DNA of 41,405 nucleotides from Ideonella sp. MAG2 (lineage in GTDB: Bacteria; Pseudomonadota; Gammaproteobacteria; Burkholderiales; Burkholderiaceae_C), in NCBI GenBank assembly GCA_004359425.1, contig PTEU01000002.1:1446346-1487750 (forward strand), given 5' to 3'. Under the pieces are notes generated by a model. That model saw nothing but the letters and a program-made list of their open reading frames with translations, was not told the DNA's origin and did no database searches. Positions within the stretch are counted from its first letter, which is position 1. Each line of letters begins with the position of its first letter. Made by a program: the position numbers and the translations under genes. This document shows positions 1 through 7,467 of the stretch, one piece after another.

Positions 1-11
1 TTCTCTTGCAC

Positions 12-49
12 CTGTCTCTTATACACATCTAGATGTGTATAAGAGACAG
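12..49. other. Synthetic transposase adaptor junction (two abutting Tn5 mosaic ends)
   Basis: Positions 12-30 read CTGTCTCTTATACACATCT and positions 31-49 are its exact reverse complement, AGATGTGTATAAGAGACAG. This 19-bp sequence is the Tn5 mosaic end used in Nextera libraries, and two copies head to head are the circularisation junction of mate-pair libraries. It is not genomic DNA. It translates in one frame to the familiar artefact VYKRQ, which appears to extend the first protein of the window. Bases 1-11 may come from a different locus from base 50 onward. Confidence 0.97.
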
Positions 50-940
50 CATATGCTGCTACCGCCCTTGTTCCCCATGCTGATTGCCGAGTTTGGCTTC
101 AGCTATGCGCAATTGGGCTTGCTGGTCAGCACGTTTTTCGTGATTTCCGGCTTGGGGCAGGCCGCGGCCGGTTTTGTGGTGGACAAAGTCGGCGCAAGGC
201 CCGTGCTGACCATGGCCATGCTGTGTTTTGCCTTGGCTGCCGCTGCTGTGTCCACGGCTCAAGGGTTTGCAAGCCTGGCTTTGGCCGCCGCGCTGGCAGG
301 CTTGGGGAATGCGCCATTTCACCCTGCGGATTTCACCATTCTCAACAAGCGTGTGTCCACGCCACGGCTGGGCCACGCCTTCTCTGTCCATGGCATCTCG
401 GGCAACCTAGGCTGGGCACTAGCGCCCTTGTTTTTGACGGGCATTTACGCCACCAGTGGCTCTTGGCGGCTGGCGGCGGGATGCGCGGGCCTGTGGGCCT
501 TGCTGGTGTTGGCGGTCTTGCTTTGGCAGCGTGACGCACTGGATGACAGCCTTCCGGCTGCCAGCGTCAAGGCGGCGGTGGCAGGGCCACAAGAGCACTG
601 CCTTGCCTTTTTGCGCTTGCCGTCGGTGTGGTTGTGTTTCTCATTCTTTTTCTGGACGACCTGTGCGCTATCGGCCATTCAGAGCTTCGCCAGCCCGGCC
701 TTGCAGAGCATTTACCACCTGCCGCTGACCGCCACTTCCATGGTGGTGACTGGCTACATGCTGTGCGGTGCATTGGGCATGGTCTTTGGTGGCTTTTTGG
801 CGGGGCGTGCCCGGCGACTGGAGGCCTTGATTGCCGCCTGCTTGACCGCCACAGCGGGCTTGCTGCTGCTGGTGGGTAGCGGTTGGGTGCCCGCAGCCTG
901 GGCGGTGGCGCTGACCGCACTGGCGGGCTTGGGGACGGGA
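50..940 (+). pseudogene. MFS transporter, fragment lacking both ends
   Basis: Reads as a hydrophobic major facilitator superfamily permease: successive membrane segments, the loop motif GFVVDKVGARP between early helices, and a GNAPFHPADFTIL stretch typical of small-molecule MFS exporters. Recognisable protein runs from about position 50 to the codon ending at 940 (about 297 residues); a whole MFS protein has about 400. The N-terminus is cut by the adaptor at 12-49, and residues such as YKRQ before it are adaptor translation. After GLGTG the frame runs into the antisense of the neighbouring EamA gene, so roughly the last quarter is missing. The substrate cannot be told. Whether the cell has an intact copy is unknown; I think this is an assembly break. 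Confidence 0.8.
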
Positions 941-1795
941 CAACACCACGCTGACGGCTGCCCACTCAAAGCCTGTCACGACTTCACCTGCCAAGCTCAC
1001 GCCCAGCAGCATGGCGATGACGGGGTTCACGAAGCTGTAGCTGCTGGCCAGTCCCGCCGAGGCTTTGGCCAAGAGCACCATATAGGCGTTGAAGGCGATC
1101 AAGGAGCCAAACACTACCAGGTAGGCCCAGGCAGCCAAGGCCTTGGGATCAGGCGGCCATTGCACTTGTTCGCCCGCCACGGCGGCCAGACCCATCAGCA
1201 CCGCACCGCCGCAGAGCATTTCAGAGGCAAAGCCCATAGCGCCCGGCGCCAGCGGCATGCTGCGTTGGCTCAGCACGCTGCCCACGGACCAGGTGATGCA
1301 GGCAATGGTGATGGCGATCAGCCCTGGGGTTGAAGCTTGAAACCCTGAGCCTTGGGTCAGCATCAAGACGCCGACCAGTCCCACGGCGATGCCAGCACTC
1401 TCCAGCACGCCGGTCTTGATGCCATAGCAGCGGTTCATTGCGGCAATCATCAAGGGAATCACGGCGATGAAGGCCACCACCAAGCCAGAGCCCACCGTTT
1501 CTTCGGCCACGGCAGTGCCACCCATTCCACCGCCCAGCATCAAGGCACCCACCACCCAGGCGTTGCGCCACTCTCGGCGATGGGGCCAGGGCGCACCGCG
1601 CCAGCGCATCCAGGCCATGAGCAATAGCCCAGCGGTGATGAAGCGACTGCCCATTTGCACAAAAGGCGGAAAACTCACCAAGGCGAACTTGATCGCCAAA
1701 TAGGTGGAGCCCCAGATCAACCAGGTGGCGGCCAGGCAGGCGATGATGAGGGGACTGAGCCCGGTGTGGCCCGCAGGCTGTTCTTGTGAATGCAT
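941..1795 (-). pseudogene. EamA/DMT-superfamily permease, C-terminus missing
   Basis: Inner-membrane drug/metabolite transporter of the EamA type (RhaT/YedA-like), normally ten membrane helices in two five-helix repeats of about 300 residues. The start ATG at 1795 is followed by a typical first helix with TWLIWGSTYLAIKFA, and the second repeat contains SYSFVNPVIAMLLG. Recognisable sequence ends after EWAAVSVVL at about 941 (285 residues), just before the last helix would finish; beyond it the frame reads the antisense of the MFS fragment. The two genes are thus joined tail to tail with both tails missing. Substrate unknown; YedA relatives are thought to export metabolites. Confidence 0.85.
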
Positions 1796-1928
1796 GCCAG
1801 CATGTTAGCCAGCAAATCAGGCCACTTGCCGGGCAGCGGTAGCCGTTTCCGGACTGTCAATTTTCTGTGGGTCAGTTGCGCTAGGCTTGGCACCGTTTCC
1901 CTTTCAGCCTTCAAGGACTCTGCGGCCC

Positions 1929-2423
1929 ATGAACACACTCTCGTCGTCGACTTGCGACCTGTGCGACACCCACAAGAACGACACCTCCGGTCTCTTTCGC
2001 GTGTTGCCCCCTTGGTTCACCGATTACGGCGGCCTCCGGCGCTTTTCGGGAGAAGTCTCCACGGTGCGCTGCCTAGAAGACAACTCGCGCGTCAAGGAAG
2101 CCGTTCAATCACCCGGCTTGGGGCGAGTCTTGGTGGTAGATGGTGGCGGCTCACTGCGCCGATCCTTGTTGGGCGGCAACTTGGCGGCCGATGCGGCCAA
2201 GAACGGCTGGGCCGGCGTGCTGGTGATCGGTGCCGTGCGCGACAAGGCCGAATTGGCCCAGTGCGCCATAGGCTTGCGCGCGATGGGTTTGATCCCAATG
2301 CCAACAGACCGCCAAAACCAAGGCCAGCGTGACGTGCCGGTGCAGTGCGGCGAGGTCTGGATCCGCCCCGGCGAATGGCTGGTGGCAGATGAAGATGGCA
2401 TTGTTGTGATGCCCGCACGCTGA
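1929..2423 (+). CDS. rraA: RraA-family protein (RNase E inhibitor / HMG aldolase family)
   Basis: A 164-residue protein matching the RraA family, which forms ring-shaped trimers. Members either bind RNase E and damp mRNA decay, or act as 4-hydroxy-4-methyl-2-oxoglutarate aldolase/oxaloacetate decarboxylase. Visible motifs are the phosphate/ligand loop GGGSLRRSLLGGNLA near residues 76-90, the GWAGVLVIGAVRD strand-turn, and the C-terminal GEWLVADEDGIVVMP, which carries the metal-binding DxD-like acidic residues. The ATG at 1929 is preferred over an upstream in-frame codon at 1887 because AAGGAC lies just upstream and the family begins about here. Followed at once by tRNA-Pro. Sequence alone does not decide between regulator and aldolase. 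Confidence 0.88.
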   Translation: MNTLSSSTCDLCDTHKNDTSGLFRVLPPWFTDYGGLRRFSGEVSTVRCLEDNSRVKEAVQSPGLGRVLVVDGGGSLRRSLLGGNLAADAAKNGWAGVLVIGAVRDKAELAQCAIGLRAMGLIPMPTDRQNQGQRDVPVQCGEVWIRPGEWLVADEDGIVVMPAR

Positions 2424-2447
2424 AAAGCTGTTTTCTCAGGCTAGAAT
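2420..2447 (+). promoter_or_regulatory. Candidate promoter of tRNA-Pro
   Basis: A -10 hexamer TAGAAT at 2442-2447 and a weak -35 CTGAAA at 2420-2425, 16 bp apart, end 12 bp before the tRNA. The same TAGAAT hexamer serves the convergent tRNA-Arg gene. The -35 overlaps the rraA stop region. Confidence 0.5.
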
Positions 2448-2459
2448 GCGCAGCTTAGT

Positions 2460-2536
2460 CGGGGCGTAGCGCAGCCTGGTAGCGCATCTGCTTTGGGAGC
2501 AGAGGGTCGCGAGTTCGAATCCCGCCGCCCCGACCA
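2460..2536 (+). tRNA. tRNA-Pro (anticodon UGG)
   Basis: A 77-nt cloverleaf. Acceptor CGGGGCG (2460-2466) pairs with CGCCCCG (2526-2532), discriminator A, and CCA encoded at 2534-2536. The D-arm has GCGCAGCCTGGTAGCGC and the T-arm has GGTTCGAATCC-type TTCGAAT. The anticodon stem TCTGC/GCAGA encloses loop TTTGGGA, giving anticodon TGG at 2494-2496. It reads proline CCN codons. Confidence 0.97.
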
Positions 2537-2567
2537 TTTTCTTCAGGCTTTCACACAGCCACAAAAA

Positions 2568-2597
2568 AGCGCCTTCCATCCGGAGGCGCTTTTTTTA
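2568..2597. terminator. Bidirectional rho-independent terminator between convergent tRNAs
   Basis: Stem AGCGCCT (2568-2574) pairs with AGGCGCT (2584-2590), preceded by an A-tract (2563-2568) and followed by a T-tract (2590-2597). It can therefore stop transcription of tRNA-Pro from the left and tRNA-Arg from the right. Confidence 0.85.
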
Positions 2598-2627
2598 TTG
2601 GTCTTTTCTCTGGCCTGCGCCAAGAAA

Positions 2628-2704
2628 TGGCCTGCCCGGAGGGACTCGAACCCCCGACCTGCTGCTTAGAAGGCAGCTGCTCTATCCAGTTGAGCTACGG
2701 GCAG
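2628..2704 (-). tRNA. tRNA-Arg (anticodon UCU)
   Basis: A 77-nt cloverleaf on the minus strand. Acceptor CTGCCCG (2704-2698) pairs with CGGGCAG (2638-2632), discriminator G, with CCA encoded (2630-2628). TAGCTCAACTGGATAGAGC forms the D-arm, GGTTCGAGTCC is in the T-arm, and the anticodon loop contains TTCTAA with anticodon TCT at 2670-2668. It decodes AGA/AGG, which are rare arginine codons in GC-rich betaproteobacteria. Confidence 0.96.
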
Positions 2705-2715
2705 TGAAGGGCGCG

Positions 2716-2744
2716 ATTCTAGTGCGTCCAGAAGCGCTTGCCAG
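2716..2744 (-). promoter_or_regulatory. Candidate promoter of tRNA-Arg
   Basis: On the minus strand, -35 CTGGCA (2744-2739) and -10 TAGAAT (2721-2716) are exactly 17 bp apart, with the -10 ending 11 bp before the tRNA. Good sigma-70 geometry. Confidence 0.6.
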
Positions 2745-3075
2745 GGCGTTGCGCCGCAGGAATGTGCGGCAAGCCGTGTTACCGCTGGCTGCAAAGCCGT
2801 GCTTAGGTTGGCGGCCCGAGCGCCGATAGGCCGGATGGAGCGCCCGAGATGGGGCACGACATCACCACCTTGGCGGGGTCCCCGCCACAGCAAGGGCGAC
2901 TTTTGCAGACTTCACGCATCAGATCTGGGATCGATACCGGCATGCTGGGCTCACTGGGTCACTGGTTTCGGCCGGCTGCCGGTGCCACAGCAGCAGCGCT
3001 GCGCAAGCGCTGCGTTGCGCACGGCTGGGTGCTCAAACGCCATCGGGACGGCCAGGGCTTTGTCATAGAGCCCAG
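2745..3075. other. Stretch with no supported gene
   Basis: Between the tRNA-Arg promoter and the end of recognisable acyl-CoA dehydrogenase sequence I see only short open frames with no family resemblance in any frame, no clear hairpin terminator and no repeats. The dehydrogenase stop codon at 2959 lies here, but the last 38 residues before it look unrelated to the family. The sequence may have been joined to the dehydrogenase artificially. Confidence 0.5.
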
Positions 3076-4173
3076 GCTCAGGCCAGCCGCACCGTGAACC
3101 TGAATCGCCCAATCGATGACCTGGCAAGCCATCTGAGGGGCCACCACTTTGATCATCGCAATCTCAGCCTTGGCGCTCTTGTTACCGGCCACGTCCATCA
3201 TCCAGGCGGCTTTCAAGGTCAGCAGACGAGCTTGGTCGATCATGCAGCGCGCCTCGGCAATGCGCTCTTGGGTCACGGTTTGCTGGGCCACGGTGCGACC
3301 AAAAGCGGTGCGGGAGGTGGCCCGCTTGCACATCAATTCCAGTGCGCGTTCGGCCAGCCCAATCAGGCGCATGCAGTGGTGGATTCGGCCTGGGCCTAAG
3401 CGCCCTTGCGCAATTTCGAAGCCTCGTCCTTCGCCCAGCAAGAGGTTGCTGGCTGGCACGCGGACATTGTGGAAATCGATCTCCATGTGGCCGTGCGGTG
3501 CATCGTCGTAGCCCATCACACTGAGTGGCCGCAGGACTTTCAATCCGGGGGTGTCCATGGGGACGAGAATCATCGACTGCTGGGAGTGCCGGGGGGCATT
3601 GGGGTCGGTCTTGCCCATGAAGATCAGCACTTTGCAGCGCGGGTCACCGGCTCCGCTGGTCCACCACTTGCGCCCGTTGATGACGTACTCATCGCCATCG
3701 CGTTCGATGCGGGCCTCAATATTGGTGGCGTCGGAAGAGGCGACCGCTGGTTCCGTCATGGCAAAGCCGCTGCGAATCTCGCCGCGCAACAAGGGGGCCA
3801 GCCACTGCGCCTTGTGTGCTTCACTGCCGTACCGCACCAGAACCTCCATATTGCCGGTGTCTGGCGCAGAGCAATTGAAGACCTCGCTGGCCCAGGGAAT
3901 GCGGCCCATGATCTCAGCCAGTGGCGCATATTCTTGGTTGGTGAGGCCTGCGCCCAAGTTGCTTTCGGGCAGGAATAAATTCCACAATCCTGCGGCGCGG
4001 GCCTTTGGCTTGAGGGTCTCGATGAGCTGTAGCGGCGACCAGCGCTTGCCCGCCAGGGTGTTGGCCTCCAGTTCGGCCCAATAGGCACCCTCTTGCGGAT
4101 AGATGTGTTCATCCATAAAGGCTCGCACGGCAGCCTGTAGTTCCTGTGTGCGGGGGGAGTAGCCGAAGTCCAT
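2959..4173 (-). CDS. Acyl-CoA dehydrogenase, C-terminus replaced
   Basis: FAD enzyme of acyl-CoA beta-oxidation that introduces the alpha-beta double bond; this subgroup resembles ACAD10/11-type bacterial enzymes. Residues 1-366 are canonical: an N-terminal helical domain ([20 protein letters not shown]), the FAD/substrate strand region [32 protein letters not shown], and the C-terminal helical domain with [11 protein letters not shown] and QVHGAAGLS. The usual ending, with an R-x-ADGPDEVH-like motif, is absent. From about 3076 the last 38 residues are unrelated, although total length (404) happens to be near normal. It follows a phosphotransferase gene 29 bp upstream, a common pairing. Function is secure at family level; the break is probably an assembly join. 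Confidence 0.85.
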   Translation of the reverse strand: MDFGYSPRTQELQAAVRAFMDEHIYPQEGAYWAELEANTLAGKRWSPLQLIETLKPKARAAGLWNLFLPESNLGAGLTNQEYAPLAEIMGRIPWASEVFNCSAPDTGNMEVLVRYGSEAHKAQWLAPLLRGEIRSGFAMTEPAVASSDATNIEARIERDGDEYVINGRKWWTSGAGDPRCKVLIFMGKTDPNAPRHSQQSMILVPMDTPGLKVLRPLSVMGYDDAPHGHMEIDFHNVRVPASNLLLGEGRGFEIAQGRLGPGRIHHCMRLIGLAERALELMCKRATSRTAFGRTVAQQTVTQERIAEARCMIDQARLLTLKAAWMMDVAGNKSAKAEIAMIKVVAPQMACQVIDWAIQVHGAAGLSLGSMTKPWPSRWRLSTQPCATQRLRSAAAVAPAAGRNQ

Positions 4174-4202
4174 GCGAGGTCCTTTGGGTTATTGAGTCAG
4201 GG

Positions 4203-5279
4203 TCAAAATTTTTGGGCAAAACCCCAGGCCAGCTCTGCCAACGCGGGCGCTGCTGCTCCGGTGGCACGGGCTTGGGCACTGGCTGCGGTGCCTGCTTCCA
4301 CACGCTTGGCAATGCCCTGGGCAATGGCTGCAATGCGGAACAAGTTGTAGGCGAGGTAAAAGTTCCAATCGGCCATGAGGCCATCGACACTTCCGCAACC
4401 CGTGCGCTCGGCATACTGCGCGACATACTCCCGCTCCGTAGGAATGCCCTGGGCCTGGAAATCCAGACCGGCCATGCCTCTGAAGGTGCCGGGGGGAATG
4501 TGCCAAGCCATGCAGTGGTAGCTGAAGTCCGCGAGCGGGTGCCCCAGCGTCGACAGCTCCCAATCCAAGACCGCCATGACCCGTGGCTCAGTGGCGTGGA
4601 AGATCAGGTTGTCGAGACGGTAATCGCCATGCACGATGGCGACGCGGCTATCGTCTTTGGCGCTGGCCGGCAGGTGCTCCGGCAGCCAGGTGAGCAGCTT
4701 GTCCATGGCCGGGTTGGGCCCGGTGACTGACGCCACATACTGCTTGCTCCAGCGGGCGATCTGACGCTCAAAGTAGCTGCCGGGCTTGCCGTAGCTGGCC
4801 AAACCGGAGGCCGCCCAATCGACGCTGTGCAAGGCCGCAATCACCCGGTTCATGTCGTTATAGATCGCAGCTCGCTCCTGCGGGCTGTGACCGGGCAGTG
4901 CTGGGTCCCACAGCACGCGGCCTTCGACAAACTCCATGAGGTAGAAGGCGCGTCCAATGACGGACTCGTCTTCACACAACACATGCATCTGGGCCACAGG
5001 AACGGCGGAGGCCGCCAAGGCCTGCATGACCCGAAACTCGCGCTCGATGGCATGCGCAGAGGGTAGGAGTTTGGCGACCGGCCCCGGTTTGGCTCGCATC
5101 ACATAGGCTTGGCCGGGGGTGGTGAGCTTGAAGGTTGGGTTTGACTGGCCGCCTTTGAACTGGGCGATCTCCAACGGGCCCTGAAAACCTGGAAGGTGTT
5201 GGCTAAGCCAAGCTTCGAGGGCCCGGATGTCGAACTGATGCGCCTCAGCAATGGGGCGTGTGCCGGTGTACTGATCCAC
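4203..5279 (-). CDS. Phosphotransferase family protein (APH/ACAD10-like)
   Basis: A 358-residue aminoglycoside-phosphotransferase-fold kinase. It has an N-lobe nucleotide loop (FKGGQSNPTFKL, 41-52), the catalytic loop HGDYRLDN (217-224) and the metal-binding DWELSTLGHP (239-248). In mammals the same kinase fold is fused to acyl-CoA dehydrogenase in ACAD10/11, where it phosphorylates 4-hydroxyacyl-CoAs. Its position directly before an acyl-CoA dehydrogenase on the same strand suggests the same role here, and this is inference from context. It starts 30 bp after the Crp-type regulator gene ends, so the three genes are probably co-transcribed. Not an antibiotic-resistance enzyme on this evidence. 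Confidence 0.88.
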   Translation of the reverse strand: MDQYTGTRPIAEAHQFDIRALEAWLSQHLPGFQGPLEIAQFKGGQSNPTFKLTTPGQAYVMRAKPGPVAKLLPSAHAIEREFRVMQALAASAVPVAQMHVLCEDESVIGRAFYLMEFVEGRVLWDPALPGHSPQERAAIYNDMNRVIAALHSVDWAASGLASYGKPGSYFERQIARWSKQYVASVTGPNPAMDKLLTWLPEHLPASAKDDSRVAIVHGDYRLDNLIFHATEPRVMAVLDWELSTLGHPLADFSYHCMAWHIPPGTFRGMAGLDFQAQGIPTEREYVAQYAERTGCGSVDGLMADWNFYLAYNLFRIAAIAQGIAKRVEAGTAASAQARATGAAAPALAELAWGFAQKF

Positions 5280-5309
5280 AGGGTCCTCCTGCCGGAGGAG
5301 ACCGGCGGT

Positions 5310-6014
5310 TTAACGTTCTGCTGCCGACAGTAGTTTGTCGCGAGACAAGACCACCAAACGCGTGGGTTCGACCCGGAGCACACCGTCGCGCTCCAGCTCT
5401 TTGAGTTCTTGGTTCACCCGTTGGCGGGAGGCCCCCAGCAACTGCGCCAAGTCTTCTTGCGCCAGTTGCAGGCCGATGCGGATCTCCTCGCCCTGTGCAA
5501 TGCCATAGCTTTTGGCCAGCAACAGCAGTTGTTTGGCGAGCCGAGCACTCAAGGGTTTGGTGTTGAGATCTTCGATCAGGTTGAACATCAGCCGCAGGCG
5601 GCGGCAGTTCAGCCGCAGCAAGGCGTCGTACAGTTCCACATGTTGCGCCAGCAATTCTTTGAAATCTGGCTTGCGAATGACCAACAAGGTGGTGGGGCCA
5701 TGCGCCGATGCATCGTGGGTTCGCGGCAGGCCATCGAATAGCGCGATATCGCCAAACCAAGTGCCGGGTTCCACATAGGTCAAAGCGACTTGCTTGCCCC
5801 CCAGCGACACAGAACTGACCCGGACCGCCCCTTTGGCCACGCCGATCCAGTCTTCGGCAGGTTGCCCCCGTGCGGCCAAGCTGGTTCCGTCCGGCAAGCG
5901 ACGTACAAATGCCCGCGCCAATATGCCAGCTTGCAGACTTTGTGAGAGCGAGGAGAACCATGCGCCGGAATCGATGTTATGTCTCTCTTCGATTGTAAGA
6001 ATGGGGGAGGTCAT
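5310..6014 (-). CDS. Crp/Fnr-family transcriptional regulator
   Basis: A 234-residue regulator with an N-terminal cyclic-nucleotide-binding jelly roll (about 25-140; GTWFGDIALFDGLPRTHDASA resembles the effector-binding loop) and a C-terminal winged helix (about 165-220; LGASRQRVNQELKELERDGVL). There is no N-terminal cysteine cluster, so it is not an oxygen-sensing Fnr. The ATG at 6014 is chosen because the family begins about here; the frame stays open upstream to 6707, but that extension is antisense to another gene. It lies first in a likely operon with the phosphotransferase and acyl-CoA dehydrogenase, which suggests control of fatty-acid-like substrate use. The ligand is unknown. Confidence 0.85.
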   Translation of the reverse strand: MTSPILTIEERHNIDSGAWFSSLSQSLQAGILARAFVRRLPDGTSLAARGQPAEDWIGVAKGAVRVSSVSLGGKQVALTYVEPGTWFGDIALFDGLPRTHDASAHGPTTLLVIRKPDFKELLAQHVELYDALLRLNCRRLRLMFNLIEDLNTKPLSARLAKQLLLLAKSYGIAQGEEIRIGLQLAQEDLAQLLGASRQRVNQELKELERDGVLRVEPTRLVVLSRDKLLSAAER

Positions 6015-6085
6015 AGCTTGTCCCTGACGCGACAAAGGCGGCGCAGAGTACCGAGGGATTTCGAGGGGGATCTCCGTCAGATGAT

Positions 6086-7417
6086 TTGAGCCTGAGGGCC
6101 TTAATCCGTAGGAGGGAGCGGGCCGCTGTGGCAGCGCCCAGCGATGCTCAGATGGCGCGCTTGTTGTTGGACGTAGGCTCTTCGGGGCCGCGCCTGCGGA
6201 TGGACATTGACGAGCCGCTGATGCGGGCACCCGGTGGCGAGGTGATGGCGGCTGCCTCCGGTGCCTTGTTTGGTGAGGCGGCGGCAGGTGAAGATCTGCT
6301 TCGCTTGCAGGCCCTCGAAAAGACTCTGGCTGACTTGAAGCGTGAGCGCCAAGCGTCGGTGGACGCATCCAACGGTTTGCGTACACGCTTGGCGGAAGCA
6401 GAGTCACAAAGTCGTTTGCTGCCATGGTTGGCGGGCCTCTTGCTGTTGGTGGGCGGGGTGGCCCTGTGGTTAGCCCTGAGGATGCGCAAACAAAGCAAGG
6501 AACGTGAAAGCGCAGGTGTTCAGTGGTGGGCGTCGGGCTCAGCGCCTGACAGCCGAGGCCCTGTGCCGGAGCCAGCAGTGTCCGGCCACGATCAGTACCA
6601 GCCGCCCCCCGAGCAAGGCCACAGCGCCACCAAATCGGGTGATGCATCGGTCTGGGAGCCCGCGGCGACTGAGGCTTTGCGCAGCGAGCGCACGGTGGTT
6701 CAGCCACAGGTCTATGGCTTGAGTTCCAGCAGTGGCTCCCTGCTGGACAGTGCGGCCGCCGCGCCGCGTGAGGTGTCGGTGGAAGAGCTGCTCGATTTGG
6801 AGCAGCAAGCCGATTTCTTCATTGCGCTGGGCCAAGAAGACGCCGCCGTGGACCTGCTGATGACGCATCTGCGGGGAACAGGTGGTTTGAGCCCCTTGCC
6901 CTATACCAAGCTCTTGGAGATCTACAAGCGGCAAGGGGATCCGAACGCCTACGAGCGCATTCGAGCGCGCTTTAACCGGCGCTTCAATGTGTATGCCCCG
7001 GATTGGGAGGCAGGTCCTCTGCAAGGGCGCACCTTGGAGGATTACGGTGACGCGGTGATCCAGTTGCAAGCAGTGTGGGCGTCCCCCCTGGACGCTATGG
7101 CGGTTCTAGAGGCCATGCTCTTCCGCAAGGATGATGCCCAGGACATGTTCGACCTGCCGGCCTACAAAGACGTTTTGTTGCTGTATTCTCTGGCGCGAGA
7201 CTTGTGGCAGCAGGGCGGGGGCAGCGCTGCTCCCGTGGTTGATGTGCTGTTGCCCTTGGGTGATGCCATGGTGTCCGGGCCAGTAGACTTTGATGCCAAT
7301 GCCGCACCAGGTAGTTTTCAACTCACCTCGTTCGACTTTCCGGCCAACTCCAAGTCCGCTGAGTTGGCGGACCCACCCAACACCGCCTCAGGTGGCCTGA
7401 CCTTAGAACGGCCCTGA
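6086..7417 (+). CDS. FimV-like membrane protein, N-terminus missing
   Basis: The visible part has a coiled-coil stretch (about residues 70-105), one membrane helix (about 112-132, LPWLAGLLLLVGGVALWLAL), a low-complexity Pro/Ser linker, and a cytoplasmic helical-repeat region (VSVEELLDLEQQADFFIALGQ onward). That layout matches FimV/TPR-type pilus or polarity scaffold proteins. Those proteins begin with a signal peptide and a periplasmic domain of several hundred residues, which is absent here: the frame simply opens near 6086 with an arginine-rich start (SLRALIRRRERAA) and no ribosome site. The gene is therefore 5'-truncated, probably near 6090. It ends just before a strong terminator. FimV identity is moderate; the C-terminal region is not the classical FimV tail. 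Confidence 0.6.
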   Translation: MSLRALIRRRERAAVAAPSDAQMARLLLDVGSSGPRLRMDIDEPLMRAPGGEVMAAASGALFGEAAAGEDLLRLQALEKTLADLKRERQASVDASNGLRTRLAEAESQSRLLPWLAGLLLLVGGVALWLALRMRKQSKERESAGVQWWASGSAPDSRGPVPEPAVSGHDQYQPPPEQGHSATKSGDASVWEPAATEALRSERTVVQPQVYGLSSSSGSLLDSAAAAPREVSVEELLDLEQQADFFIALGQEDAAVDLLMTHLRGTGGLSPLPYTKLLEIYKRQGDPNAYERIRARFNRRFNVYAPDWEAGPLQGRTLEDYGDAVIQLQAVWASPLDAMAVLEAMLFRKDDAQDMFDLPAYKDVLLLYSLARDLWQQGGGSAAPVVDVLLPLGDAMVSGPVDFDANAAPGSFQLTSFDFPANSKSAELADPPNTASGGLTLERP

Positions 7418-7439
7418 GAAAGGCGTCCTAGGTTCAGCA

Positions 7440-7467
7440 AAAGGCACGACAGGCGTCGTGCCTTTTT
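7440..7467. terminator. Bidirectional rho-independent terminator
   Basis: Stem AAAGGCACGAC (7440-7450), loop AGGC, and GTCGTGCCTTT (7455-7465) with a T-tract to 7467. It separates the FimV-like gene from the convergent aminotransferase, whose stop codon (complement of 7467-7469) touches the T-tract. Confidence 0.9.

Noticed and set aside
668..940. C-terminal extension of the EamA protein to 375 residues
   Set aside because: It is the antisense of the MFS gene and rich in Gln/His/Arg, unlike a membrane protein.
2460..3075. tRNA-Arg as an integration site for a mobile element, with the 0.3 kb beside it as a remnant
   Set aside because: No integrase, no repeated tRNA 3' end and no atypical composition were seen.
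5310..6707. A long minus-strand reading frame extending the Crp regulator to 465 residues
   Set aside because: The added N-terminus is antisense to the FimV-like gene, low in family resemblance and unnecessary, as the regulator has a natural ATG at 6014.
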